Part shown: positions 1-10,021 of the stretch, one piece after another
Layout of the letters: each line of letters begins with the position of its first letter
Numbering within the stretch: the first letter of the stretch is position 1
Origin: Magnetococcales bacterium
GTDB taxonomy: Bacteria > Pseudomonadota > Magnetococcia > Magnetococcales > Magnetaquicoccaceae
DNA: 64,000 bases
Assembly: GCA_015231755.1 (NCBI GenBank)
Contig: JADGAZ010000006.1
Coordinates: 1 to 64,000, forward strand
Reading direction: 5' to 3'
The notes under the pieces: generated by a model
Told to the model about the DNA's origin: nothing
The model's input: only the letters and a program-made list of their open reading frames with translations
Databases searched by the model: none
Position numbers and translations under genes: made by a program

Positions 1-150
1 CGGCTTGCCTACATGTTGCGTGATTCCTGCTGCTCCATGCTGTTGACGCAACAAAAATATCTCGACACGCTGCCAACTCGGGATCTCTCGGTCCATTGTC
101 TGGATGCTGACCAGGCGCCCCCACACCACGGACGCGGGTGGAGCCTTTGA
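1..150 (+). pseudogene. Fragment of a nonribosomal peptide synthetase adenylation domain
   Basis: Frame 1 is open from the window edge to a TGA at 148-150. Its first 40 residues contain RLAYMLRDS, MLLTQ, a Leu-Pro turn and VHCLDAD. This matches the segment of NRPS adenylation domains just after core A2, where the consensus is roughly ERLAYMLEDSG..VLLTQ....LP....VLCLD. The resemblance stops near base 120. A different gene, the 3' part of recC, then begins in another frame. What remains is therefore a piece of an NRPS gene cut at its 3' side, with its 5' side outside the window. It may be a true rearrangement or an assembly join. The NRPS reading rests on about 40 residues. Confidence 0.6.
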
Positions 151-1040
151 CCTTGGGAGAGTTGGGGCGTTTTTTGAAGGATCCGGTCAAGAGTTTCTTT
201 CAGCAGCGGTTGGGGGTGCGTTTTGAAAGCGAGGAGACCTTGCTGGAGGATCAGGAACCCTTTGCCCTGGACGGTCTGGAGACCTGGAAGTTGCTGGATG
301 GCCTGTTGCGGGAACCGGAGGAACGGGGGGTGTCCGAGGGGCTGGAGCGGGTTCGTTTGCGGGGTCAACTGGCTGCCGGTGGGTTCGGAGTGCTGATGGC
401 CGAAGCGTTGCGGGCGCCTTGGGAAGAGGTATCGGGGCGGTGTCGGGTGGCGCGGGCCCGCTGGCCGCTTGCGGTTGCCGACGAGGAGGAGGTGGCCTGG
501 GAGGGGGTGGTCGCAGGAGAGCTTGTGAAGATCGTGGATCGGGTGAGCGGCGTGGGGGTGGATGGTCTGGGTCGACGGGGTCGGGTGGTGGTGACGGCGA
601 GTGTGCTGGTGAAGGGTCAGGCCAGCCGGTTGGACAAGACCATCGTGCCCTGGGTGGAGCATCTGGGGGCCCATCTGGCCGGAGGTCCGTTGACCACGGT
701 GGTGCTGGGTCGGGGGGGGGAGATCGTGTTTGGGCCTTTGACGGTGGCGGAGGCCGGCGACAGGCTCAACGGGATTGTGACCGCCTGGCGGCAGGGGATG
801 TCTCAGCCGTTGCCCCTGGCCGTCCGGACCGCTTTTGTCTGGCTGGCGGGGCAGGCGGATGGGGAGAATGGGCCAGACGGCGCGGTGGAGTATGCCAGGG
901 AGGTGGAGGAGAATCCTTATCTGCGGCGGAGCTATCCGGATTATGCGTCGCTGGTGGCCGGCGGGGGTTTCGCCACCCTGGCGGAGGCGCTGTTGAAACC
1001 GTTGCGGGATGCGGCGGAAAGAGGGGACCGTGATGGCTGA
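138..1040 (+). pseudogene. recC: RecC C-terminal part, 5'-truncated
   Basis: The 300-residue frame begins at a GTG and carries the RecC C-terminal signature: a hydrophobic L..L..FLKDPVKSFFQQRLGV block at residues 5-28, followed by the degenerate nuclease-fold region of RecC. RecC is the chi-recognising subunit of RecBCD and is normally about 1,100 residues, so roughly 800 residues are missing. The same frame is closed upstream by a TGA at 108-110, and the bases before it encode an unrelated NRPS fragment. The gene is therefore broken or wrongly joined here. It overlaps recB by 8 bases, as in a normal recC-recB-recD operon, so the family call is supported by both motif and context. Whether the GTG at 138 is used is unknown. 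Confidence 0.75.
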
Positions 1041-4000
1041 GGGGATGTTGCCGGTGGAACTGGATCCCTTGCGGTTTGCGTTGCGGGGCCGTCACCTGAT
1101 CGAAGCCAGCGCCGGAACCGGCAAGACCTACACCATCGCGTTGCTGTATGTGCGGTTGGTGCTGGGACATGGGGAGGCGCGGGAGGGGGTGGTGCGGCCA
1201 TTGACCCCTCCGGAGATTCTGGTGGTTACCTTCACCAAGGCGGCCACCCGGGAGTTGCGGGACCGGATCCGGGTGCGACTGTCCGAGGCGGCGGCCTGTT
1301 TCCGGGCCGATGCCGGGGATGCAACCGGAGACAAGGCCGGAGAAAGACCTGGAGAAAAATCCGGTGACAAGGCCCTTTTGGCCCTGCGCGGGGAGTATCC
1401 GTCGGACTCCTGGCCCGGTTGCGCCCGCAAGCTGCAACTGGCCGCCGAGTGGATGGACGAGGCGTCGGTGGAGACCATTCATGGCTGGTGCAACCGCATG
1501 TTGCGGGAACACGCTTTCGACAGCGACAGTTTGTTCACCCAGCAACTGGAGGCGGATCAGGGGGAGTTGCTGGCGGAGGTGGTGCGGGATTACTGGCGGG
1601 TGTTTCTGGCTCCGTTGACTTTGGAGCCGGCACGGGAGGCTTACGCCTGTTGGCCGCATGTGGGGGTGTTGCAGGAGAAGGTGCGTCGGCTGTTGCGCCA
1701 CACCGAGGGCATCAACGACGGGCAGACCGACCCTCCCGCCGCGATTCTGGAGGAAGGTCTGGTCATCAAGCGACGGCTTGCGGCCATGAAGCCGGATTGG
1801 CGGATATGGGTGCCGGAGTTGCGCGGGTTGCTGGATCGGGCGGTGGCGGCCAAACAGGTGGATGGGCGCAAGATCCAGGCCCGTTATTACGGACCCTGGC
1901 TGAACGCCCTGGAGCAGTGGGCCCAGGATCCCGCGCCTTCGTTGTTGGTCTTGAGCGACACTGCCTGGCAGCGTCTGACTCAGGATGGTCTGGCTGAGGC
2001 GTGGAAGCGGGATGCCCCGCCGGAGCATCCCGCGTTGCGCGCTTTGATGGTGATCCGGCGGGAACAGGCGGGGCTGGCGCGGAATGGTCACCGTTTGCTG
2101 GGGCATGCGGCGGGTTGGATCGCGGAGCGGTTCGCGGCCGAGAAGGCCGGGCGGGCCTTGATGGAGTTTGACGACGTGTTGCAGCGTCTGGATGCCGGAT
2201 TGCGCGGTCCCAATGGGGCGCGACTGGCGGGGATCATCCGTCAGCAATTTCCCGTGGCCCTGATCGACGAGTTTCAGGATACGGATCCGCTGCAATACCG
2301 GATCTTTGACACGGTTTATCCGGACCACACCGGGGAGGGGGATGGCACGGCATTGATTTTGATCGGCGATCCCAAGCAGGCGATCTATTCGTTTCGGGGT
2401 GCGGACATCCATACTTATCTATTGGCCCGGCGTCTGCCCCCGGCGCGTATCCACACCTTGAAAACCAACCATCGCGCCACCACGGCCATGGTGGCGGCGG
2501 TCAACCGGCTGTTTTCCAGCGCCGAGGGGCGGGGGGGAGCCGGGGCTTTTTTGCAGCGGGGGAGCGATGGCGCCAATCCCATTCCTTTTGTGGCGGTGGA
2601 GGCCCAGGGGCGGGGGGATGTCTTTATGGTGGACCAGGAAATCCCCCCCGCCATGACCGTGTGGTGGTCGGAGGATTCTCTGGCGGCCATGGCGGAGGCC
2701 TGCGCGGGGGAGATGGTGCGGCTGTTGACTTTGGGACAGTCGGGTCGGGCCGGGTTCGCCGGGCCGGATGCGCTCTGGCGACCGGTGGCGCCGTCGGACA
2801 TGGCGGTATTGGTGAATGGCCGCAAGGAGTTTGAGGCCATGCGGGTCGCCCTGGGGGCGCGGGGGGTGCGGTGTGTCTATCTTTCCGACAAGGAGTCGGT
2901 GTTTCAGACCCCTCGGGCTGTGGAGTTGCGTCATTGGCTGGCGGCTTGCGCCGCGCCGGAGGATCCGAAACGGATTCGCGCCGCTTTGGCCACCGGGATT
3001 CTGGGACTGGGCTGGGATGAGATCGACGCTTTGAGCCGGGATGAGGGGCTGTTGGATCGGCGCATCCGGCAGTTTCGCGTCTATCAGGAGTGTTGGCGTC
3101 GTCAGGGGGTGTTGCCGATGTTGCGACGCCTGATGCACGATTTCCGGGTGCCGGAACGCTTGCTGGGGGAGGGGTGGAGCGGGGAGGCGGATGGGGAGCG
3201 GGTGTTGACCGACTTGTTGCATCTGGCCGAACTGCTGCAAAAGAACAGCGCCGCCCGGGAGGGGGAGCAGGCGTTGATCCGGGATCTGGATCAGCAGATC
3301 CGGGACGGGGAGCGGGGTGCGGAAGAGGAGGGGGAACGGCTGATGCGGCTGGAAAGCGATGCGGATCTGGTGCGCGTCGTGACCGTACACAAGTCCAAGG
3401 GGCTGGAGTACCCGTTGGTTTTTTTTCCATTCGCCGCCAGTTGCCGCCCGGTGAGCAGCCGGGATTTGCCCACGGTCTGGCGTGACGCTCAGGGAGAAGC
3501 CCGTTTGGCGTTCGACGATCCGGATGGCGCGGTGATCGGGCAGTTGGACCGGGAGCGGCTGCGGGAGGATGTGCGCAAGCTGTATGTGGCCTTGACCCGC
3601 GCCCGGTATGCCACCTGGGTGGGGATCGTGGTCACGGGTGGCAGTGGAGGGTTTGACAAAAGCGCCATCCGACACCTTCTGACCAGCCAGGAGAAGCTCA
3701 CCATTGAGGAACTCGCCCCGCTGCTGACCGCCCTGAATCATCCCGGATCCCCCATTCTGGCCGCTCCCGCCCCGGCTCCCGAACCGTTGCGTTTTCAGCC
3801 TGTCGAACAACGGCAGGCCATCGGTGGCGCCCGTCGTGTCCGCAGGGTGGTGCGGGAGGGGTGGTGGATCGGCAGTTATTCGGCCATCAACACCCCGGCT
3901 GGCCGGATCGCGGGGGTGGAGGCTCCGGAGAGTCCGGGGGAGGATCTGTTCCGGGAGTTGGGTTGGGGCCGGGAGGAGGGGCAGCCGGATGAAGAGGCTG

Positions 4001-4782
4001 TTTTCGCGGAGATGGGGGGGATGCGTTCCTGGCATGCCTTTCCACGGGGGGCCAAGGCAGGCACCTTTTTGCACGAGTTGCTCTCCTGGTGCGCGTTGCA
4101 GGGGTTTGCGCGGGTGGTCGCCAACCCGGAAGGGTTGCGGGAGGTGGTGGCCCGGCGTTGTCAGCCTCGGGGCTGGAGTGGCTGGAGCGATGTGGTGACC
4201 CTGTGGCTGCTGCGGATTGTGTCCACACCGTTGGATTTTTCTGCCTTGACCGGCGAGCCGGACAGCCTGTGCCGCCTGATGGATCTGACCACCTGTCAGG
4301 CGGAAATGGAGTTTCTGGTGGCGGCCCGACGGGTTCGGACCGGGGAGATCGATCGGCTGGTGTGTGCCCATACCTTGCGCGGAGCGGAGCGTCCCGGCGT
4401 GGCGGAGCAGGTGTTGCATGGCATGCTGAAGGGGTTCATGGATTTGGTGTTCGAGTACCGGGGGCGGTATTTCGTGCTGGATTACAAATCCAATCACCTG
4501 GGTTGGGAGGATCGGGCCTACGGCGGGGAGAATCTGTGCGCCGAAATGCTCCAGGCCCGCTATGAGTTGCAGTATGTGTTGTATCTGTTCGCCTTGCATC
4601 GCCATCTTCAGGCGCGGTTGCCGGATTATGATTATGATCGCCACATGGGTGGGGCGATCCATTGGTTTGTGCGGGGGCTGGAGGCTCCGGGGCAGGGGGT
4701 GTTCGTGGATCGACCCTCCCGGCAACTGTTCGAGGCGTTGGATGGGCTGTTCGACGATCTCCAGCCGGAGGAGCAGCCATGA
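1033..4782 (+). CDS. recB: RecBCD subunit RecB: helicase-nuclease
   Basis: RecB is the 3'-5' helicase and only nuclease of RecBCD, which processes double-strand ends for recombination and destroys foreign linear DNA. The 1,249-residue product has a UvrD-type Walker A (ASAGTGKT, residues 25-32), Walker B with DEFQDTDP near 412, GDPKQAIYSFRGAD, and the late helicase motif VHKSKGLEYP. The C-terminal nuclease domain shows GTFLHELL near 1010 and the catalytic LDYKSN near 1150, so it looks active. The ATG at 1033 is preferred over an in-frame ATG at 1009 because GAGGGG lies just upstream and the homology starts right after it. It overlaps the recC stop by 8 bases and recD by ATGA. Confidence 0.95.
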   Translation: MAEGMLPVELDPLRFALRGRHLIEASAGTGKTYTIALLYVRLVLGHGEAREGVVRPLTPPEILVVTFTKAATRELRDRIRVRLSEAAACFRADAGDATGDKAGERPGEKSGDKALLALRGEYPSDSWPGCARKLQLAAEWMDEASVETIHGWCNRMLREHAFDSDSLFTQQLEADQGELLAEVVRDYWRVFLAPLTLEPAREAYACWPHVGVLQEKVRRLLRHTEGINDGQTDPPAAILEEGLVIKRRLAAMKPDWRIWVPELRGLLDRAVAAKQVDGRKIQARYYGPWLNALEQWAQDPAPSLLVLSDTAWQRLTQDGLAEAWKRDAPPEHPALRALMVIRREQAGLARNGHRLLGHAAGWIAERFAAEKAGRALMEFDDVLQRLDAGLRGPNGARLAGIIRQQFPVALIDEFQDTDPLQYRIFDTVYPDHTGEGDGTALILIGDPKQAIYSFRGADIHTYLLARRLPPARIHTLKTNHRATTAMVAAVNRLFSSAEGRGGAGAFLQRGSDGANPIPFVAVEAQGRGDVFMVDQEIPPAMTVWWSEDSLAAMAEACAGEMVRLLTLGQSGRAGFAGPDALWRPVAPSDMAVLVNGRKEFEAMRVALGARGVRCVYLSDKESVFQTPRAVELRHWLAACAAPEDPKRIRAALATGILGLGWDEIDALSRDEGLLDRRIRQFRVYQECWRRQGVLPMLRRLMHDFRVPERLLGEGWSGEADGERVLTDLLHLAELLQKNSAAREGEQALIRDLDQQIRDGERGAEEEGERLMRLESDADLVRVVTVHKSKGLEYPLVFFPFAASCRPVSSRDLPTVWRDAQGEARLAFDDPDGAVIGQLDRERLREDVRKLYVALTRARYATWVGIVVTGGSGGFDKSAIRHLLTSQEKLTIEELAPLLTALNHPGSPILAAPAPAPEPLRFQPVEQRQAIGGARRVRRVVREGWWIGSYSAINTPAGRIAGVEAPESPGEDLFRELGWGREEGQPDEEAVFAEMGGMRSWHAFPRGAKAGTFLHELLSWCALQGFARVVANPEGLREVVARRCQPRGWSGWSDVVTLWLLRIVSTPLDFSALTGEPDSLCRLMDLTTCQAEMEFLVAARRVRTGEIDRLVCAHTLRGAERPGVAEQVLHGMLKGFMDLVFEYRGRYFVLDYKSNHLGWEDRAYGGENLCAEMLQARYELQYVLYLFALHRHLQARLPDYDYDRHMGGAIHWFVRGLEAPGQGVFVDRPSRQLFEALDGLFDDLQPEEQP

Positions 4783-6893
4783 TGACCCCATTCGATATGC
4801 TCGCGCTCCTGGCCCGTTGGCAGAAGTACTCCTGGTTGCGGCCCATGGATGTGGCTTTTGCCGGTTTTTTGCAGGAGATGGCCCCGGCCTGCGATCCGTG
4901 GTTGTTGCTGGCCGCGGCCCTGGTGAGCCATCAGGCCGGGCGGGGACATGTGCAACTGGATCTGGGGGCGGTGCTGGTCCATCCGGAGTTGGCCCTGGCC
5001 ATTCCCCCGGAAGGGGTCCGAGTCCCCGAGCTTCGGGATCCGGATCGGCCCGACCGGGTGTTGGCCGGATTGGACCTGAAACGCTGGCAGGACGCCCTCG
5101 CCTATCCCGTAGTGGTGCAGTGGGATTCCGGCGGCGAGGAGGCCAGCAACACCCCGTTGGTTTTCCATCGGAATTGTCTGTATTTGCGTCGCCATTGGCA
5201 GTGCGAGCGGGAGGTGCGTGCGGGTCTGGCGTGGCGTCTGGCCATGCCGGTCACGCCGATGCCCCAGGCCGGAGCGATCCGACGGATTCTCGATGGGCTG
5301 TTGCCCACCCGTACCGGGTTGGGTGAGCGTGCGGACTGGCAAAGAATGGCCTGCTCCCTCATGGCCCGCAGCCGGTTCGGGGTGATCACCGGCGGGCCGG
5401 GCACCGGCAAGACCACCACCGTGGTCCGGCTGTTGGCCCTGTTGCAGCTTCTGGCCCTCGGCGGGCAGCCGGAAGGGGAGAGAGAGTCGGGAGGCAGGCC
5501 GCCGCGTCCGTTGCGCATCCGTCTGGCCGCGCCCACCGGCAAGGCGGCGGCCCGTTTGAGCGACTCCATCACCGGCGAGATCGACCGTCTGGCCCGAACG
5601 GGTCAGGGGTGGGGAAAAGAGACCGATCTGGCCATTCCCCGTCAGGTGACCACCTTGCACCGCCTGTTGGGAGCGCAGCCGGAGAGCCGTCATTTTCGCC
5701 ACAATGCCACCCATCCGTTGTGGATCGATGTGTTGGTGATCGACGAAGCCTCCATGGTGGGGCTGGAACTGATGGCCGATGTGCTGGCCGCGCTTCCGGC
5801 CTCGGCCCGCCTGTTCTTGTTGGGGGACCGGGACCAGCTCGCTTCGGTGGAGGCCGGTTCCTTGCTGGGGGAGTTGTGTCAACGGGCGGTGGCCGGGCAC
5901 TACACCCCGCAGACCGCCCTTTGGTTGCAGGAGTCCACGGGACACCCGCTGGAAGACGAGCGGATCGATCCGGAAGGGACTCCTTTGGATCAGGCGGTGG
6001 TGATGCTGCGGCGCAATTTTCGTTTTTCCGAGTCGAGCGGCATCGGTCGGCTGGCTCAGGCGGTCAACACCGGGGATCCGGATGCGGTGGCGGCCATCTG
6101 GAATCAAGGCTATGAGGATCTGGCGTGGTTTGCCATGGCCGAACAGGAGGCGTTGTTCGCGGCTTTGGTGGTCGATGGGGTGGAGGTGGTGAATTCGGTG
6201 GTGGTGGCCTCTTCCAGAGGCGGAGAGTATGCCGCCCGTCGGGGGGGGTATCGGGGATATCTGGCCTGTGTGCGGGAGCGCAGACCGGCGCTGGAGGCGG
6301 GACCCGAGGCGTTTGATCACTGGGCGACCGAGGTGGCTTGCGCCCATGGGGGATTTCAGGTGTTGTGCGTGTTGCGTCAGGGTCCATGGGGGGTGGAGGG
6401 GTTGAACGGACGCATTGCCCGCCATTTGCGGGAGGCGGGATGGATCCCGGGGGGCCGGGAGTGGTATCCGGGCCGACCGGTGATGATCACCCGCAACAAT
6501 CATGAACTGGGGCTGATGAACGGGGATATTGGCATCACCCTGGAGCGGCCCGTGGAGGGGCAATGGACCTTGCGGGTGGCGTTTCCCGGCAAGAGTGGCA
6601 CGGATGAGACGGTGCGCTGGTTTCCGCCGAGCCGTCTGTCCCACGTCGAGACGGTTTTCGCCCTCACGGTTCACAAGTCCCAAGGCTCGGAGTTCTCCCG
6701 CGTGGCGCTGGTGCTGCCCGATCACCCCACCCCGATCCTCACCCGCGAACTGCTCTACACCGGCATCACCCGCGCCCGTGATGGCTTTGTGCTGGCCTGC
6801 GCCGGGGATCGCTCTCTGCTGCAACAGGCGGTGACCCGCCGCGTGACCCGCGCCGGTGGCGTGGTGGCAGGCGAAGGGGGGGGATTGGGGTGA
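4779..6893 (+). CDS. recD: RecBCD subunit RecD: 5'-3' helicase
   Basis: RecD is the fast 5'-3' SF1 helicase of RecBCD. The 704-residue frame carries Walker A GGPGTGKTT near residue 205, PTGKAAARLS, TLHRLLG, Walker B VIDEASMV, GDRDQLASVEAGSLLGEL, and the C-terminal VHKSQGSE and LLYTGITRAR motifs. This is the complete and ordered RecD1 set at normal length. The ATG at 4779 overlaps the recB stop as ATGA, which suggests translational coupling. The upstream frame extension lies wholly within recB and is not used. About 280 bases with no clear gene follow before the next CDS. Confidence 0.95.
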   Translation: MMTPFDMLALLARWQKYSWLRPMDVAFAGFLQEMAPACDPWLLLAAALVSHQAGRGHVQLDLGAVLVHPELALAIPPEGVRVPELRDPDRPDRVLAGLDLKRWQDALAYPVVVQWDSGGEEASNTPLVFHRNCLYLRRHWQCEREVRAGLAWRLAMPVTPMPQAGAIRRILDGLLPTRTGLGERADWQRMACSLMARSRFGVITGGPGTGKTTTVVRLLALLQLLALGGQPEGERESGGRPPRPLRIRLAAPTGKAAARLSDSITGEIDRLARTGQGWGKETDLAIPRQVTTLHRLLGAQPESRHFRHNATHPLWIDVLVIDEASMVGLELMADVLAALPASARLFLLGDRDQLASVEAGSLLGELCQRAVAGHYTPQTALWLQESTGHPLEDERIDPEGTPLDQAVVMLRRNFRFSESSGIGRLAQAVNTGDPDAVAAIWNQGYEDLAWFAMAEQEALFAALVVDGVEVVNSVVVASSRGGEYAARRGGYRGYLACVRERRPALEAGPEAFDHWATEVACAHGGFQVLCVLRQGPWGVEGLNGRIARHLREAGWIPGGREWYPGRPVMITRNNHELGLMNGDIGITLERPVEGQWTLRVAFPGKSGTDETVRWFPPSRLSHVETVFALTVHKSQGSEFSRVALVLPDHPTPILTRELLYTGITRARDGFVLACAGDRSLLQQAVTRRVTRAGGVVAGEGGGLG

Positions 6894-7084
6894 TCGGTGT
6901 TGGTATTGGAGGGGGTGGGGTGGTAGGATGGTTGGGATGAAAGCAACGTGAAGCGGTTCTTGCGCTACAGTTGCGCCCGAATTCTGGAAAATGTGCCGAA
7001 AATGGTCCAGAATGTGGTTAAAGATGGGTAAATCTCATTGATTTTAAGGAAGGAATAGGTCAATCAGACGCCAAGCCGCTCCGC

Positions 7085-7146
7085 AGCCCGTTAAAGTTGC
7101 TCCATCGGCGTTCAGAGCGACAAAGCGATCACGGCGTGAACGGGCT
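7085..7146 (+). promoter_or_regulatory. Inverted repeat in the leader of the PHP-ATPase gene
   Basis: AGCCCGTT (7085-7092) and AACGGGCT (7139-7146) form 8-bp perfect arms around a 46-base loop that itself contains GC-rich short repeats. The structure ends 30 bases before the start codon, ahead of a strong Shine-Dalgarno. It may be a leader hairpin or a regulator site. The rest of the 6894-7175 gap shows no gene, and the sequence turns visibly more AT-rich from about 6950. No promoter could be chosen confidently. Confidence 0.3.
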
Positions 7147-7175
7147 TCTGTTGGGGGACTCAAGGAGGTACACCC

Positions 7176-10007
7176 ATGAACGAATATCAGGGTATGCGTT
7201 GGTTCAAATGCGATCTGCATGTTCATACGCCAGCAGATCCACAGCATTGGCAAGGCTCCCCCATCGTTCCCGGCCAGGAGTCACTGAGCGCCACAGAGTT
7301 TGCGGAGGCGTGCCATCAAACTGGATTGGATGCGATTGCCGTCACGGATCACAATTTCCTTAGTAAAGACTTTTTGCCCTATCTCAAGGATGCATTGGCT
7401 GAGATCGAGCATAAACATGGACACAAGATAATACTGTTTCCAGGATTCGAATTTGAAGCCGATGTTGGAAAAGGCATGCATGTACTTTGTCTTTTTGAAC
7501 CGGATACGAATCTGTTGACAATTGACCATATTTTGACGGAATGTGGGGTTTATCTCCCAAGAGTTCAGGATGGCAGACTCCAGAAGTCGGTTAAGAGGTT
7601 GCCTGAGATTCTTGGTATTATTCAAAAGGGAAATGAGCAATCGGGATGGCGTGGGATTGTGATTGTCCCGCATGTTTTTGAAAACAGTTTATTTGATAAT
7701 GACCGGATCAGCGAATGGCTGCAACAAGAAGAATTCATCAATCCTGATCTTTTGGCGGTTGAAGTTCCGAAACCCGTCGAAAGAATGGGAACGAATTTTA
7801 AAAAATTGTTTCGTTCAGGATCAGATTGTGATCCCGGATGGCGACGATCTCGCCCCATTGCCACCTTAATGGGGTCTGACAATAAAAAGCTGATCGAAAA
7901 AGATGCATCAGGCCGACCGGTAGCCAACAGTTTGGGTTATCGGTACACCTGGATCAAGATGTCGAAACCGTCCATCGAGTCGTTGCGACAGGCCTTCCTG
8001 GATCCGGATTCCCGTATCCGTCCATCTGGAGACGATCCATCCAGTCAGGAAAAACACGCGCGCATCTTGTCTCTGTCGGTAAACAATGCCGCTTTCCTGG
8101 GGAATCAGCAAATCGTTTTTTCTCCCAATTTTAACGCCATCATTGGCGGTCGCGGCAGTGGCAAGTCGGCGATCCTGGAAGGGATGCGTCTGGCCATGGG
8201 CAAGGACGATGATCCAAAGTTGGATGACAGAGCCAGGGAGAAGGTCAGGCGCATCCGGGAGTTGTTGACAAAGAATGCTGGTTCCCAAGTGCGGGTCCAT
8301 TGGCGTGATGCTGACGGAGTGGAGGATCATCTGCTTTACGTGGTAACACAAGCAGGCAATGGTTCCTGCCGCGTTGCGGATCGATCCATGCAGGATCTCT
8401 CTTCCTTTCTGAGTGATCTGCCGGTGCAATTTTTCAGTCAGCAGCAGTTGAATCAGATCACGGAACGAGGTGGAAATGTGCTATTGACCCTCCTGGATGA
8501 ATTCTCCAGAGAGGAACTGAAACCTTTGTTGCAAAAGGAATCCGAACTGCGACGTGAGATTGGGCAACTCTTCACATCCACGGCCATTCTTGAGCAAACG
8601 GACAAGGATCTGAGTCGTCTGCAACAAGAAAGTGCCGACCTGGAACGGCAATGGGAGGCCCGTTCCGCCCTTCAGGAGGATGCCCGCAAACATCAAGGAC
8701 TCAAAGCAGAACAAGCCTATATTCAAAAAATGAAAAGCGCTTTGGAGGAGGATTTTGTTCGTTTGACAGATGTGGCGAACGATATTTACGAAACGCATGT
8801 AGACTTGGGATCGATCATCGAACGATGGCCTCACGGAGCGTGGTTCCAGGAAAAGAATGAGCGGATTTTACAAGCCAAGGAAATCCTGAAAGACACCATT
8901 GGCCAAGCGGTGGAAACCTGCCGCAAGACTGTTTCCGAGATGTTTGGAGGCGATCCGAAATGGCCTGACATCGAACAGCAGTTTGAACAAGCCGATGCGA
9001 CGTTTGCCCAGGCTTGCGCGGCCAAGGGTATTGATCCCGCAGATGTCAGTCGGATTCAGGAAATTGGCCAGAAGAGAACCTTCAAAAAGCAGGAACTGGA
9101 ACAGAAGAAGAAAGAACGTCTCCGGTTGCAACAGCTTCTGGGAAAGATGCCGGAATTGTTCCAGCAACTGCATGCCAATTGGTTGGCCTGTCATGAGGTT
9201 CGCAAGCGCGTCGCCGATGAGATCGTGCAAGCTGCTAAGTCTGGTAGCAAGTCGGTGATCGGATTGATGGTATCCTATTTTTCAGATGCGGTTTCATTTA
9301 AAACGGTTTGGAGAAAATTAAAGCCAAAAGGCACTACTCGGTTGGGACGAAACTGGGAAGAAATTGGGGAAATTTTCCGAGAAGAGTATCTGAATGGTGG
9401 GTATGGCGACCGTGCTTCCTTATGGTTCATTTTGCAATCCTGGATGGAATCCGAAGAAACCATGCCAGCCAGGTTGCAAACAGAACTTGGGAAACTTCAG
9501 ATTTCTATGACAGAAATCAAATTGCATTTTTCTGATACTGTACGTCAGGAGTGGCAGGAAACGCAACTGATTCGTATCGACGACACAGTGGATCTTGTGT
9601 TGTACCAAAGCAATGGTCATGACGAGGTTGGTCGGGTTTCGGATGGCACTCTTTCCGATGGTCAACGTAATACAGCGGCTTTGGCCATGTTGTTGGCCAG
9701 AGGGAATCATCCTCTGGTTATTGACCAACCGGAAGACGAGTTGGATTCCAATTTTATTTTCCAGGAACTGGTTCCCATGCTGCGTCGATTGAAGCATTCC
9801 CGACAGATCATCCTGGTCACCCATAACGCCAATCTCCCCGTCAACGGAGATGCCGACTTGGTGTATGCGCTTAAAGCGCAGGGTGGGCATGGCGTCAAAC
9901 GCGCTACAGGAGGATTGGATCGGGCGGATGTGACCCTGGCAGTTCTGGACATCATGGAGGGATCTGAACAGGCTTTTCGCCAGCGTAAAGAAAAGTACCA
10001 TTTCTGA
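7176..10007 (+). CDS. PHP-domain / SMC-like ATPase, probable antiphage protein (Ppl/TrlF-like)
   Basis: The 943-residue product starts with a PHP phosphoesterase domain: CDLHVHTP near residues 12-19, AVTDHN near 57, FEFEAD and VPHVF follow as candidate metal ligands. An SMC/RecF-type ATPase follows: Walker A GGRGSGKS near 325, FSQQQLNQI near 425, a long charged helical stretch of about 430-720 that looks like a coiled coil, a signature LSDGQRNT near 826, Walker B VIDQPEDELDSN near 849, and an H-loop VTHNANL. This PHP-plus-ATPase layout matches, from memory, the single-gene Ppl defence system and the TrlF family name; neither was checked. The start is fixed by AAGGAGGT at 7162-7169. Base composition is lower in GC than the flanking rec and sbc genes, which suggests transfer. 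It is followed after 14 bases by an AlbA_2/GHKL gene. Confidence 0.85.
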   Translation: MNEYQGMRWFKCDLHVHTPADPQHWQGSPIVPGQESLSATEFAEACHQTGLDAIAVTDHNFLSKDFLPYLKDALAEIEHKHGHKIILFPGFEFEADVGKGMHVLCLFEPDTNLLTIDHILTECGVYLPRVQDGRLQKSVKRLPEILGIIQKGNEQSGWRGIVIVPHVFENSLFDNDRISEWLQQEEFINPDLLAVEVPKPVERMGTNFKKLFRSGSDCDPGWRRSRPIATLMGSDNKKLIEKDASGRPVANSLGYRYTWIKMSKPSIESLRQAFLDPDSRIRPSGDDPSSQEKHARILSLSVNNAAFLGNQQIVFSPNFNAIIGGRGSGKSAILEGMRLAMGKDDDPKLDDRAREKVRRIRELLTKNAGSQVRVHWRDADGVEDHLLYVVTQAGNGSCRVADRSMQDLSSFLSDLPVQFFSQQQLNQITERGGNVLLTLLDEFSREELKPLLQKESELRREIGQLFTSTAILEQTDKDLSRLQQESADLERQWEARSALQEDARKHQGLKAEQAYIQKMKSALEEDFVRLTDVANDIYETHVDLGSIIERWPHGAWFQEKNERILQAKEILKDTIGQAVETCRKTVSEMFGGDPKWPDIEQQFEQADATFAQACAAKGIDPADVSRIQEIGQKRTFKKQELEQKKKERLRLQQLLGKMPELFQQLHANWLACHEVRKRVADEIVQAAKSGSKSVIGLMVSYFSDAVSFKTVWRKLKPKGTTRLGRNWEEIGEIFREEYLNGGYGDRASLWFILQSWMESEETMPARLQTELGKLQISMTEIKLHFSDTVRQEWQETQLIRIDDTVDLVLYQSNGHDEVGRVSDGTLSDGQRNTAALAMLLARGNHPLVIDQPEDELDSNFIFQELVPMLRRLKHSRQIILVTHNANLPVNGDADLVYALKAQGGHGVKRATGGLDRADVTLAVLDIMEGSEQAFRQRKEKYHF

Positions 10008-10021
10008 AACGGACAACATCC

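Noticed and set aside
766-2412. Long minus-strand frames opposite recB, recD, sbcC, yfaS and other GC-rich genes
   Set aside because: Their products are Pro, Gln, His and Arg-rich without any family motif, while the plus strand carries full motif sets. They are shadows of codon bias.
6894-7060. Insertion sequence ends at the left border of the defence-like insert
   Set aside because: No terminal inverted repeats, transposase remnant or target-site duplication could be found on either side.
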